The notes under the pieces are model-generated. The model was not told the origin of the DNA. It saw nothing but the letters and a program-made list of their open reading frames with translations, and ran no database searches. Shown piece after piece: positions 53,118-62,184 of a stretch of DNA of 64,000 bases; the first letter of the stretch is position 1; each line of letters begins with the position of its first letter. Location: NCBI RefSeq assembly GCF_002356295.1, contig NZ_AP018042.1, positions 682,001 through 746,000 of the forward strand. The letters are read 5' to 3'. The stretch comes from Labilibaculum antarcticum (lineage in GTDB: Bacteria > Bacteroidota > Bacteroidia > Bacteroidales > Marinifilaceae). Made by a program: the position numbers and the translations under genes.

Positions 53118-55937
53118 CTATTTCTTTAAATCATAAGCATCAGTTGTCCCTTTTTTAACAGCAGGAATACCATCAACCATCCACTCCGGAGCTGGTTTTC
53201 CTTTTAAATAATGCTCAAAAAACTGCATTGTTCTGATTGATAAATCCACTCTGTTTGGTCGTTTTTTCAAATTATGATCTTCATCATTATAGGATAACAA
53301 CCAACATGGCTTTTGCAAACGGCGCATCGCCACAAACAATTCAATTCCTTGATACCAAGGCACAGCACCATCATGGTCATTGTGCATCATCAATAAGGGA
53401 GTCTCAATTTTTGGTGCAAAAAATATTGGTGAATTTTCAATGTACTGCAATGTGCTGTTCCAAAGAGTTCCCCCAATACGGCTTTGAGTATGCTCGTACT
53501 GAAACATTCTGCTCATACCTGTTCCCCAACGAATTCCACCATAAGCCGATGTCATATTAGTTACCGGAGCTCCAGCCATTGCACATTTAAACAAATTTGT
53601 TCTGGTTACTAAATAAGCAATTTGATATCCGCCCCAGCTTTGCCCCTGTAAACCAATATTTTCCTTATCGATAAAGGAATAACGATCCATCATGCTCAAA
53701 GTTCCTGTTACGACAGAACTATATGCACTTTCGCCAGGATAACCCACTTTATGGTAGGTAATATCGGGCATGAAAATCAGGTAATCATTACTCACACAAT
53801 AACTTGGATTAATAATTGACCAGTTAGGCTGTGGTACATGGTGACGATGCAATGCATCAGAACTTCTCTCGTAAAAATAAACCAACATTGGATATTTCTT
53901 ATTGGGATCGAAATTCTCCGGCTTGTACAATAAACCTTGCAACTCCTCACCATCGCCCGAAGTCCATTTTACCAATTCAACATCTCCCCACAAATAATTT
54001 TTCTGCTGAGGATTCGCATCCGATACTTGTTTTGGGTCTGTGAATCTCATGTTACCAGTCCACAAATTTGGATAATCTTTAAAAGTAGATCGTGTCCAAA
54101 TCAATCGATTCGCATCCTTTGCTTTAACAGGACTTTTGAAACTTGCATCCTCAAAAACCAATTTTTCAGGTTCTTCATCTTCTTGCAAGCGATAGAAACC
54201 AGATTTCTTGGTGAATTCATGAAACGCACTCAGAAGAACCGGCTTTTTCAAATCAATAAATAATTTATCTTCATCCAATTTCACGTAATCAAAGCGAATC
54301 TTATTTCTACGACCAAAGCTATTGGTAAAATTTTCCGAGCCTTTCACTCCAGTCGGATCCAACTTCCAAAAATCATATCGATCACTAATAATTACTTCGG
54401 CATCTCCTTTTGTCCATCCCACAATTCCATATGGACTAGGATCACTTGGAGTATCGTGAATTTCATCGTAAAAATTAGCTCTAATATTTTTGGTTAATGC
54501 CACAGTCTTACGATTCTCTATTTGATACGAATACCAAATACTATCCTGAGTTTCGAACCATATCAAGTACTTCTGAGCAGGTGAAATACTCACACGTGAA
54601 TTCTTCTTTTCCAGCACCAAATCCTTCTTTCCCGATTTTGTATTTACCACATAGTAATCCGAATACCAATCATCCCACGAAGCTAATTGCTGATAAGGCA
54701 ATGACGAGGATCCAAGAGCAAATTTGGAATTCCCCTCATCGTACAATTTCACATCAGGTAAATTTTTATTACCTAATTGCAAAACTTTATCGTCTAACGC
54801 ATGATACACAGCTAACCAAGTTCTTTTCTTCTCTTTTTCGGCTTGTACTTTCTGTTGAGGCTGCAACAAAGGATCTTTCCAGTTCCATACATCAACATGA
54901 TATTTTTCATCATCAAGCAATGTGTCTTTTGGCTCATTAATAGGTCTTGGTGCTACGCCAAAAAACAATTTCTCTCCATTTTTTGAGAAATATATGTCTC
55001 CATTCTCACTTACCGTCCAATCTTTCTGAATATCCTTACTTATCGTATCCACCAATACTTTTGGCTGAACCAATTTTGCATTTTGATAATACAAGGCAAA
55101 AGTTTTATTCTTGAGAGTGTCTGCAGAAAAAATAAAAGAAAGCTGATCCCCATCAGGAGCTATAGCTGTTTTTTTTGCAAGTCCTTCTTGTTCGAAAATA
55201 GTTTTAACTTGTTCATCTTTAGAAGTGAACCAATTTACCTTCGAAGTTTGTATACTATCCCCTTCAACCTGAACAAAAGAAACAGCATTTCCATTTTCAG
55301 ATAAAGCATAATCAGAAACATCTTCGCGACGGTACTCTTTCCCTGATAAGAAATTTAAGATAACGAGCTCTCCTTTTTCAATTTTCTCTTTGTCCTTCGT
55401 TCCCTTTTCATCTTTGGTTTTTGTTTCAGGCTTTTCAATTGAATCGGTAATCAAAGAATCCTTTTCTTCCTTTGGCATTTTCAATAAAAAAGCCATCCAG
55501 TCCCCCTTTTCTTTAGGCATCTTGAACGATTCCAATTCTGGAAAACGCAGGATACTATTCTCCTTCAAATTCCATATTCCCAAGGAATCTTTTGGCAAAT
55601 CCTTCTTTTTAATCTTCTTCACTTTCGCTTGTCGGATGGTATCAAACTGAGCTTTAATATTGAAACTTAAAATTTCACTTTCTGGAGAAAATATTGCTTT
55701 GTATCCTCTGGCTACTGAATCCAATTTACCTGTGCTTACCTGATACAGGTAAAGATATCCATCACCCTTTTGAGGATTTACTTCATAAGTGATCCAATCA
55801 CCGTTTGAAGATATGAGTTGATTTTTAAGATTCTTCCAATTATCGTAGTCGGCATGACTCAATGGGACTTTACTATTTTGCGCCATTAAACTGCCAATTA
55901 CGAGACAAAGCAATATGGCAAGTATTGATTTTTTCAT
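53118..55937 (-). CDS. Prolyl oligopeptidase family S9 peptidase
   Basis: 939 aa, secreted (signal peptide about 1-19, cleaved near LMA-QNS). A long N-terminal propeller region (about 30-660) includes a Lys/Glu-rich low-complexity segment near 165-195. The C-terminal alpha/beta hydrolase (about 670-925) has the nucleophile in GLQGQSWGGYQIA near 767. The acid is in HNDHDGAVPWYQG and the His in NDEDHNL. It probably hydrolyses peptides in the periplasm or outside the cell. It is longer than most S9 enzymes (about 700) because of the large propeller. It is the last gene of a three-gene run with cysQ and a permease. Confidence 0.92.
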   Translation of the reverse strand: MKKSILAILLCLVIGSLMAQNSKVPLSHADYDNWKNLKNQLISSNGDWITYEVNPQKGDGYLYLYQVSTGKLDSVARGYKAIFSPESEILSFNIKAQFDTIRQAKVKKIKKKDLPKDSLGIWNLKENSILRFPELESFKMPKEKGDWMAFLLKMPKEEKDSLITDSIEKPETKTKDEKGTKDKEKIEKGELVILNFLSGKEYRREDVSDYALSENGNAVSFVQVEGDSIQTSKVNWFTSKDEQVKTIFEQEGLAKKTAIAPDGDQLSFIFSADTLKNKTFALYYQNAKLVQPKVLVDTISKDIQKDWTVSENGDIYFSKNGEKLFFGVAPRPINEPKDTLLDDEKYHVDVWNWKDPLLQPQQKVQAEKEKKRTWLAVYHALDDKVLQLGNKNLPDVKLYDEGNSKFALGSSSLPYQQLASWDDWYSDYYVVNTKSGKKDLVLEKKNSRVSISPAQKYLIWFETQDSIWYSYQIENRKTVALTKNIRANFYDEIHDTPSDPSPYGIVGWTKGDAEVIISDRYDFWKLDPTGVKGSENFTNSFGRRNKIRFDYVKLDEDKLFIDLKKPVLLSAFHEFTKKSGFYRLQEDEEPEKLVFEDASFKSPVKAKDANRLIWTRSTFKDYPNLWTGNMRFTDPKQVSDANPQQKNYLWGDVELVKWTSGDGEELQGLLYKPENFDPNKKYPMLVYFYERSSDALHRHHVPQPNWSIINPSYCVSNDYLIFMPDITYHKVGYPGESAYSSVVTGTLSMMDRYSFIDKENIGLQGQSWGGYQIAYLVTRTNLFKCAMAGAPVTNMTSAYGGIRWGTGMSRMFQYEHTQSRIGGTLWNSTLQYIENSPIFFAPKIETPLLMMHNDHDGAVPWYQGIELFVAMRRLQKPCWLLSYNDEDHNLKKRPNRVDLSIRTMQFFEHYLKGKPAPEWMVDGIPAVKKGTTDAYDLKK

Positions 55938-55973
55938 TCTAAGTGTTTGTTGTTTATTTGTTGTGCTTATTTC

Positions 55974-56786
55974 CTATCCTATTTTACAAATGAACCAAGG
56001 ATTTAAAAGATCTTCTTTATTGTATGCTATTTCTTCATTTGAGTTAAGATGTAAAATCTTTCCTCCTGAAGCTGATACAATTGCATGACCAGCAGCAATA
56101 TCCCATTCCATTGTTGGAGCATATCGAGGGTAAACCTCTGCCTCTCCTTCAGCAATCATACACAGTTTTAATGAACTCCCTTTTGAAATTAGCTCAACCT
56201 CGTCGTGCTCCTTTTGCAGCTTCGAGATAAAATCTTTGGTTTCCTGATTCATGTGAGAACGAGATGCAACCACACGAATAGAATTTCTATTTTGAGAAAG
56301 AGGGAGTATTTTAGATTCACCTATTAATTGATCCAAATCCCCAGACCATTCAACAATATCATCCATTCTGAAGGCACCCAATTCCTTATCGGAAAAATAC
56401 AATTGCTTGTAAACAGGCACATAAATAACTCCTGCAATTGATGTTTCTTTTTCTATTAGAGCAATATTTACGGTAAATTCATCATTCCTTTTTATGAACT
56501 CCTTTGTACCATCTAAGGGATCAACAATCCATAAATAGTCCCAATTTTTCCGGATATCGTAACCCAAATGTTCACCTTCTTCACTTAAAACAGGTATGCC
56601 AAGTTCGTCCAAGATTGAAACAATTGCCTGATGTGCTCTTTGATCGGCAATGGTTAAAGGGCTATTATCGGATTTTGTCTGGATTTCAAAATCTTGAGAA
56701 TTATAGACTTCTAATATCTCTTTCCCAGCAATTAATGAAGCCGTAATGGCTGCTGAAAGAAGCTCTTTTCTTTTACTTAAATTCAT
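55974..56786 (-). CDS. cysQ: 3'(2'),5'-bisphosphate nucleotidase
   Basis: 270 aa, inositol-monophosphatase fold. It hydrolyses PAP or PAPS and relieves sulfur-assimilation stress. The metal site is seen in LSEEGEH, WIVDPLDGTKEFIKR and ARSHM-like RVVASRSHM. The C-terminal Asp is in TMEWDIAAGHAIV. Motif spacing and length match CysQ rather than SuhB. It lies 36 bp upstream of the S9 gene and 44 bp downstream of the SLC13 permease, which supports a shared role in sulfate use with that permease. Confidence 0.92.
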   Translation of the reverse strand: MNLSKRKELLSAAITASLIAGKEILEVYNSQDFEIQTKSDNSPLTIADQRAHQAIVSILDELGIPVLSEEGEHLGYDIRKNWDYLWIVDPLDGTKEFIKRNDEFTVNIALIEKETSIAGVIYVPVYKQLYFSDKELGAFRMDDIVEWSGDLDQLIGESKILPLSQNRNSIRVVASRSHMNQETKDFISKLQKEHDEVELISKGSSLKLCMIAEGEAEVYPRYAPTMEWDIAAGHAIVSASGGKILHLNSNEEIAYNKEDLLNPWFICKIG

Positions 56787-56830
56787 AGGTATTTATGCTT
56801 AACAATCACATCGGATTGTGGAATTATCAA

Positions 56831-58612
56831 TTAATAAAAATACATATATGACAATATTAATACGGTAACAAACATGTAGATAATGGTAAGGGGAAATCCT
56901 ATTTTGAAAAAATCCTTAAAAGTATAACCTCCTGGTCCGTATACCATTAAGTTAGTTTGGTAACCAATTGGAGTCATGAAATTTGCAGCTGCCGCAAATG
57001 CTACGACCAAAACAAAAGGTTCCGGATTTAAATGAAGATTTAAAGCTATTGTAAGTGAAATAGGAAACACAATGGCTACTGCTGCCTTATTGGTAATATA
57101 AGCTGCAAGTACTGATGTAATCAAATAAATTCCAAACAAGACTCCAACTCTTCCCATTGGAATAAATACTGAGATTAAAAGGTCAGCAATTATATCTGCT
57201 AATCCTGATTTTATCATGGCAGTACCAAATGCCAAAGCAAGAGAGATGATTAAAGCCAAATTAAAATCAATCCTTGATGCAATATCCTTAGGATTAGAAA
57301 TTTTCAAAGCCAAAATAACAATAATCATCACAATTAAAGTCATGAATAAAGGCACAATTTTAAAGGCTGACAAAACAACAGCCAATACTGTTCCTCCAAG
57401 CAGCAACCATATTTTATAAGCTTCCTGCTTCCTAAATTCTTTGACTTTCGATATAAAATAAAAATCCTGAACCAGATATGAACGATCAACAAAATCATCT
57501 CCTCCTAATAACAGCAACACATCACCCGCACGAAGTTTTACTTCTCCAATTTTCCCTCTTACTTTGCCTCCATTTCGATGAATTGCAATAACTGCAGCAT
57601 CAAAATGACCTCTAAAGTTTGCATCCTTAACTGTTTTGGATATCAAGGTTGAGTTATGAGATATTACAATTTCAACAACCTCGATGTGCTTTTTATGCGT
57701 TAACATACCAACTGCTGGAAGTGTTAGTCCTGAATTAGGAAGCACCAAATCAGCAATAGTTTCGGTATCGCCTGCAAATAATAAACGATCGCCTTCTTCC
57801 AGTCTGTATTCATGTGAAACTGCAGCAATTCGAACATCGCCCCGGTTAATCTGAAAAAGGTAAAGACCTTTCAAATTTCTTAAATCAGCCTCTTCAATTG
57901 ATTTTCCAATTAAACCCGAATTGGATTTAACGTGCGCTTCAACGATATACTTTCGAGAATTTTCAGAAAACTCACCCAATACATCCTCCTTTTCCGGCAA
58001 CCACTTTTTACTTACAATCATAAGGTAAATGGATCCAATAAACATCATTGGAATACCAACATATGCGAAACTAAACATATCAAGTGAATCCAATGCAGGT
58101 ATAATCTTCTGATCGATTACCATACCGTTTACAATCAAGTTTGTTGATGTACCAATTAGAGTTATACATCCACCTAAAATGGCTGCGTATGATAGTGGAA
58201 TTAATAATTTTGATGGAGAAATATTGTTCCGCTTGCTCCAATTATGCACATATGGCATCATAACGGCAACAAGAGGCGTATTATTTAAAAAAGCAGAAAA
58301 ACCAGCAACCAAAAATATCATACGAGCCATAAATTGCCGGTAGGTAGTGGCTTTCTGGAACACTCTATCAAAAAGAGTTTCTACAATCCCCAAATCTCTA
58401 ATAATATCACCTATAAGTAAAAGCATTAAGATGACAAAGACCTGATCATTAGCAAATCCGGCGAGTATTTCAGAAGGAGTTAAAATTCCAAAAATGCCCA
58501 ATACGACAACACCAATTAAGAATGTAAACGCTGGGCCAACCCATTCTTTATAGAATGATATCAGAATAAAAACCAATACGATTAATACGATTATCGCATC
58601 AAATGAGAGCAT
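56831..58612 (-). CDS. SLC13-family permease with TrkA_C domains, probable sulfate transporter
   Basis: 593 aa. Two blocks of five to six membrane segments (about 1-195 and 395-593) flank a cytosolic pair of RCK/TrkA_C domains (about 205-375: IGKSIEEADLRNLKGLYLFQI, EEGDRLLFAGD, RGHFDAAVIAIHRNGG, RAGDVLLLLGG). SNP-like motifs GTSTNLIVNGM and TNKAAVAI..FVTPIGYQTNLMVYGPGGY-type sequence define the DASS/SLC13 transporter. Many Bacteroidota relatives with this domain order neighbour sulfate-assimilation genes, and cysQ is directly downstream here. Sulfate is therefore the likely substrate; a dicarboxylate is the alternative. Confidence 0.9.
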   Translation of the reverse strand: MLSFDAIIVLIVLVFILISFYKEWVGPAFTFLIGVVVLGIFGILTPSEILAGFANDQVFVILMLLLIGDIIRDLGIVETLFDRVFQKATTYRQFMARMIFLVAGFSAFLNNTPLVAVMMPYVHNWSKRNNISPSKLLIPLSYAAILGGCITLIGTSTNLIVNGMVIDQKIIPALDSLDMFSFAYVGIPMMFIGSIYLMIVSKKWLPEKEDVLGEFSENSRKYIVEAHVKSNSGLIGKSIEEADLRNLKGLYLFQINRGDVRIAAVSHEYRLEEGDRLLFAGDTETIADLVLPNSGLTLPAVGMLTHKKHIEVVEIVISHNSTLISKTVKDANFRGHFDAAVIAIHRNGGKVRGKIGEVKLRAGDVLLLLGGDDFVDRSYLVQDFYFISKVKEFRKQEAYKIWLLLGGTVLAVVLSAFKIVPLFMTLIVMIIVILALKISNPKDIASRIDFNLALIISLALAFGTAMIKSGLADIIADLLISVFIPMGRVGVLFGIYLITSVLAAYITNKAAVAIVFPISLTIALNLHLNPEPFVLVVAFAAAANFMTPIGYQTNLMVYGPGGYTFKDFFKIGFPLTIIYMFVTVLILSYMYFY

Positions 58613-58798
58613 AGATAGGGTTTTGGATTGTGTTCAAACTACGAAGATACGAAAATAGTATAAGGAGAAAACTCCTTTTTCAATCCTTTGCATTTCGAAA
58701 TTTGCAAACAATTAGAATTTATGTCCTTAAACCTACAACACGAATGTCCGAAAAGCGATCAAACTGACTAAATTTACGAGTCCTTAAACATTTAGAAC

Positions 58799-59368
58799 AT
58801 GAATACTTACCAAACAGGCTCCTTTACAAAACAACTTAACAACACCCAAATAACCATTCATTACAAGCAGCTTGAAATTAACACAATTGAAATTTCATCT
58901 TACTTAAACCCAACAGAATTTAACGCTTACTGCAAAAATGGTTGTCCAAATCATTCTCAAAAATGGACCTGCCCACCAAACTGTCCAAGCTTTGAAAATT
59001 ATGCCAAAGATTATTCGAAAATTTCTCTTTACTTATTTTACACATCTCCAAATCAATTAAAAGAAGTTGAAGACAAAGCCTTGCTTGCTTACAATTTCAT
59101 TAAAGAAGAACTACAATCTTATCTGCGCCAAATTGAACCTGAAAATGGTAAAATGATTGCAGCAAATAGTTGTGAATTGTGCACAACCTGCGGACTTGTG
59201 TTAGGAAAGGAATGTCATATTCCGGATAAAATGCGCTACAATTTGGTTGCTTTTGGGTTTAATGTTAGCAAAATAATGACTGATCTGTTTCAACATGAAT
59301 TAAAGTGGGCTTCAAAAGATCAAATCCCCGATTTTGTAAGTAGCGTTGGAGCCTTACTAAAAAAATAA
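58799..59368 (+). CDS. DUF2284 metal-binding protein
   Basis: 189 aa, cytosolic, rich in Cys. Two clusters are visible: YCKNGCPNHSQKWTCPPNCPS near 42-62 and SCELCTTCGLVLGKECHIP near 121-139. These eight or nine Cys resemble a ferredoxin-like or zinc-binding pattern, and the family is described only as a predicted metal-binding protein. Function unknown. It is a single gene, converging with the HD/dehydrogenase operon. A near-consensus TAAATTTA box lies about 30 bp before the ATG. Confidence 0.85.
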   Translation: MNTYQTGSFTKQLNNTQITIHYKQLEINTIEISSYLNPTEFNAYCKNGCPNHSQKWTCPPNCPSFENYAKDYSKISLYLFYTSPNQLKEVEDKALLAYNFIKEELQSYLRQIEPENGKMIAANSCELCTTCGLVLGKECHIPDKMRYNLVAFGFNVSKIMTDLFQHELKWASKDQIPDFVSSVGALLKK

Positions 59369-59394
59369 GTCCGGCAAATTAGCTTGCCGAACTT
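59367..59394 (-). terminator. Terminator of the HD/dehydrogenase operon, overlapping the DUF2284 stop
   Basis: In minus-strand RNA, AAGTTCGGCAA pairs with TTGCCGGACTT over 11 bp (one U-G) around a 6-nt loop, followed by ATTTTTTT. The wobble and T-run favour the minus direction, although the hairpin also lies right after the plus-strand DUF2284 gene. Confidence 0.82.
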
Positions 59395-59423
59395 AATTCC
59401 TGCAATTTTAATATCATTGATAA

Positions 59424-59981
59424 TTATACTTTTAATCTTTCTTTAAAAGGAAGAAAAGTCATAAAGTCTGCATGATGCACAATGTAGGCTTCGGTAGTTC
59501 TCTTCACCATATTCCCCTCGCCTGCATGCGTTGCAATAATGTGGCAAACTTCGGGCGGAATACCGCACTCTTCGGCCAACGAAACACCTGAAAATGGATG
59601 CCGAATGTATTTTCCGTAAGTTCCCTGAACGGCATTCCCATCCTCATCCAAAACATATTCCAATAACTTCCCAACATCGCAAAGTATGGCTCCGGAAATC
59701 ACCACATCCATATCCACAGGTAGTTGATCCTTAAAAAAAGAATTCATTTTCTCACCACTCTCTTTAGCGATGTGCACTACGCATTGCTTGTGATCCATAA
59801 AACTCACTTTTAGATCGGGACCACACAATAATGTAAACGGAATTCGTTGAAGATCTTCGGCAGACAATACGCTTCTCTCCAAAGCAAGTTCCCAAACCTG
59901 TGTTGTTTTCTCTCTTAATTCATCATTCTGTATCCAATCCAGTTCTGTCCACAATTCCTTAACTATTTTTCTCATATTCAT
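59424..59981 (-). CDS. HD-domain protein with Cys in place of the signature His
   Basis: 185 aa. The fold is that of HD phosphohydrolases: an early His in CVVHIAKESGE, then ISGAILCDVGKLLEYV where family members normally read H-D-V-G-K. Later metal-site His and Asp lie in HIIATHAGEG and YIVHHADFM. The HD doublet is therefore CD, which could change the metal bound or the activity. The rest of the motif is intact, arguing against a decayed gene. The N-terminal 23 bp overlap the dehydrogenase gene, so both are translated together. Substrate unknown. Confidence 0.85.
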   Translation of the reverse strand: MNMRKIVKELWTELDWIQNDELREKTTQVWELALERSVLSAEDLQRIPFTLLCGPDLKVSFMDHKQCVVHIAKESGEKMNSFFKDQLPVDMDVVISGAILCDVGKLLEYVLDEDGNAVQGTYGKYIRHPFSGVSLAEECGIPPEVCHIIATHAGEGNMVKRTTEAYIVHHADFMTFLPFKERLKV

Positions 59982-61212
59982 AATCAGGATTGTTAGAATA
60001 TTTAGTTTTCAATTTTCCGATAATTTCATCAGCCATTTGCTGAGTAGATGCTGCCCCCTGATTAAGGACATCTGCACTGCCTGTCATTCGCATCATATCA
60101 TAGGTTTGTACCTTTTCCTCTTGAATCACTTGAGCAACTGCTTTTCGAATTTTTGCTGACATTTCCTTTTCCTTCAGATAATCCAACATCATACAAGCAG
60201 ACTCAACCATAGCTATTGGATTTACAATTGAAGTTGCATAACCGGCATATTTTGGAGCAGAACCATGAGTTGGCTCAAATACTGCAATTCCGTCTTCAGA
60301 CATTTGTGCACTGCACGCAAAACCCAATCCTCCAATAAGTCCGGCAAATCCATCAGACACGATATCGCCAAACATATTACCTGCAACGATTACACCATAG
60401 TTTTCTGGATTTTTGGTTAGCCACATCATTTGAGCATCAATGTTTGTATTCCACAGTTCAATTTCAGGAAATTTTTTTTTCTGAATCTCCTGTGCCAACT
60501 TAAACATCATTCCCGAAGTCTCGCGAATAACATTTGGCTTTTCACATACTGTAACTGATTTATATCCATTTTTTTTGGCGTATTCGAAAGCCGCCATTAA
60601 AATTCTTGTAGTTGCACTTTTTGTAAATATCCTTGTCGAAATGGATAAATCTTCTCTTGGAACCGTGCCAAAATTCTTCACAAACTTAGGATGAGAGGTT
60701 AGTGCTGCATAAACCGTATTATCCGGATTAGACCACTCTACGCCACCATACAACCCTTCCGTATTCTGCCTAAAAATCACCACATCAACTATTGGTTCTT
60801 CAATAACTCCACCTTTTCCCCGGCGGATAAAATTTAACGGATTCCCTTTGTACGTTTTGCAGGGACGAATGCAAATATCGAGGTTGAAATGTTGACGCAA
60901 ACCAACAATTGGACTTGAATAGACCAATCCTTTATTTTGCAAAGTAGGAGACAATTCATTTGCTGCATCATCTTTTGGCTTGGATGTAATTGCACCAAAC
61001 AATCCGATTTTATGCTTTTGAAGCAATTCAATGGTACGTTTAGGAAGAGGATTCCCCTCTTTACACCAAAACTCCCAGCCAATATCACCTTCCACATATT
61101 CTGCATCAAATCCGGCAGAATTTAATATTCTAATAGTTTCATCAAGAACAACCCGGCCTATTCCATCACCGGGCATTGTAACAATAGTTCTCTTGCTCAT
61201 AAGTTTAGACAT
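59959..61212 (-). CDS. Isocitrate/isopropylmalate-family dehydrogenase
   Basis: 417 aa. It is a beta-decarboxylating dehydrogenase: MPGDGIGRVVLDE, SSPIVGLRQHFNLDICIRPC (substrate and phosphate region), FRQNTEGLYGGVEW, the catalytic Lys and Tyr region around VTVCEKPNVIRET, AGNMFGDIVSDGFAGL (metal Asp) and FEPTHGSAPKYAG (cofactor loop). IRPCK and the size fit isocitrate dehydrogenase best, but isopropylmalate, homoisocitrate and D-malate relatives cannot be fully excluded. It may start at the listed ATG or at Met-5 (MSKRTIVTMPGDG). It forms an overlapping pair with the HD protein. Confidence 0.88.
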   Translation of the reverse strand: MSKLMSKRTIVTMPGDGIGRVVLDETIRILNSAGFDAEYVEGDIGWEFWCKEGNPLPKRTIELLQKHKIGLFGAITSKPKDDAANELSPTLQNKGLVYSSPIVGLRQHFNLDICIRPCKTYKGNPLNFIRRGKGGVIEEPIVDVVIFRQNTEGLYGGVEWSNPDNTVYAALTSHPKFVKNFGTVPREDLSISTRIFTKSATTRILMAAFEYAKKNGYKSVTVCEKPNVIRETSGMMFKLAQEIQKKKFPEIELWNTNIDAQMMWLTKNPENYGVIVAGNMFGDIVSDGFAGLIGGLGFACSAQMSEDGIAVFEPTHGSAPKYAGYATSIVNPIAMVESACMMLDYLKEKEMSAKIRKAVAQVIQEEKVQTYDMMRMTGSADVLNQGAASTQQMADEIIGKLKTKYSNNPDYEYEKNS

Positions 61213-61297
61213 TTAAAGTTAGTGATTGATACATCTACCTTAAATATAAGAAATTACGAACGTTTACATCATGAATAAAATCAGTTTTTATCCAAAC

Positions 61298-61321
61298 AAA
61301 AAAAGCTCCCAAAGGAGCTTT
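61298..61321 (-). terminator. Terminator of the MORN-like lipoprotein gene
   Basis: AAAGCTCC (61302-61309) and GGAGCTTT (61314-61321) flank a CAAA loop, with a T-rich tail on the minus strand, 22 bp past the stop. Confidence 0.88.
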
Positions 61322-61343
61322 ATATCGATAAAGAAATTAATTT

Positions 61344-62126
61344 TTAGTTTGGATTCCTCATAGAAACAGGTACAACAATACCCAAAATCCGTTTGTTTTG
61401 ATAGGCTGTCGTTTCCATTGCCACCACATGAATATCTTTATTAATATTAAATCCTTTCGGAACTGGAATTCTTAACTCGCCAACACCCGCCTTGGTTTCT
61501 AATTCTTTAAATCCGCGGCCATTTTCCGGAAAATATTTTCCTTCAATCAAATTCCCTTGATAAAATTCAACTTTTTTATGCCCATTACTTAATCGAAATT
61601 TAAGAACATACTCTTCCTTTGTTTTCATCAAGTTTATCTTCTCCACTTTAATAGAGGGGACTGATTTTTCTTTTCCTGATTTAGCAATCTCCTTTAAACC
61701 AAGCGCCAATAAATCATTTTTATAAAGAAGTTCGGATTTAATCTTACCGTTTTCCCAAAATTTCTTCTGATACCCATCTTTTTTACCTTTCACATAATTG
61801 GTTTCCCGATATACTTTTCCATCCTTATAATACCACTTCACAACACCATGCTTCATTCCATCCAAATAAGGAATGTCATATTGTTTTTCACCCGTTTTAT
61901 AGAAGGTCTCACTAGTACCCATTTTTTTGTTATTCTTATACTGAACGATGGATTTCAATTCCCCAGTATTAAAGTGATACTTTTTAGTTCCATTTTTCAC
62001 TTTAGGAGCAGTGACCACTTTTTTTTGAATCTCCTTACCCTCCACCTTTTCTTTAGAATTACCTGTCAGTAAATCACAAGAGTTAAGTAGTAGTAAGACA
62101 CTTACCAGTAATGCAATATTTTTCAT
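61344..62126 (-). CDS. MORN-like (YwqK-type) repeat lipoprotein
   Basis: 260 aa. The lipoprotein signal LLLLNSC places the lipidated Cys at 17. Residues about 50-145 hold repeats of about 20-23 residues with the pattern x-F/Y-x-NG-x-x-x: YHFNTGELKSIVQYKNNKK, TFYKTGEKQYDIPYLDGMKH, WYYKDGKVYRETNYVKGKKD and KFWENGKIKSELLYKND. The C-terminal half is a separate beta-rich domain. YwqK-type proteins are often filed as antitoxins, but nothing toxin-like is nearby, so I call it only a repeat lipoprotein. Function unknown. Confidence 0.82.
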   Translation of the reverse strand: MKNIALLVSVLLLLNSCDLLTGNSKEKVEGKEIQKKVVTAPKVKNGTKKYHFNTGELKSIVQYKNNKKMGTSETFYKTGEKQYDIPYLDGMKHGVVKWYYKDGKVYRETNYVKGKKDGYQKKFWENGKIKSELLYKNDLLALGLKEIAKSGKEKSVPSIKVEKINLMKTKEEYVLKFRLSNGHKKVEFYQGNLIEGKYFPENGRGFKELETKAGVGELRIPVPKGFNINKDIHVVAMETTAYQNKRILGIVVPVSMRNPN

Positions 62127-62184
62127 TTAATTATTTTTTTTGATTCTGAAAGGTAATAGGAATTCATTTTGGATGCAATAAATT

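Noticed and set aside
54497-54940. A 147-codon plus-strand open frame.
   Set aside because: It is fully antisense to the S9 peptidase, with Ser/Pro/His-rich low-information sequence and no start context.
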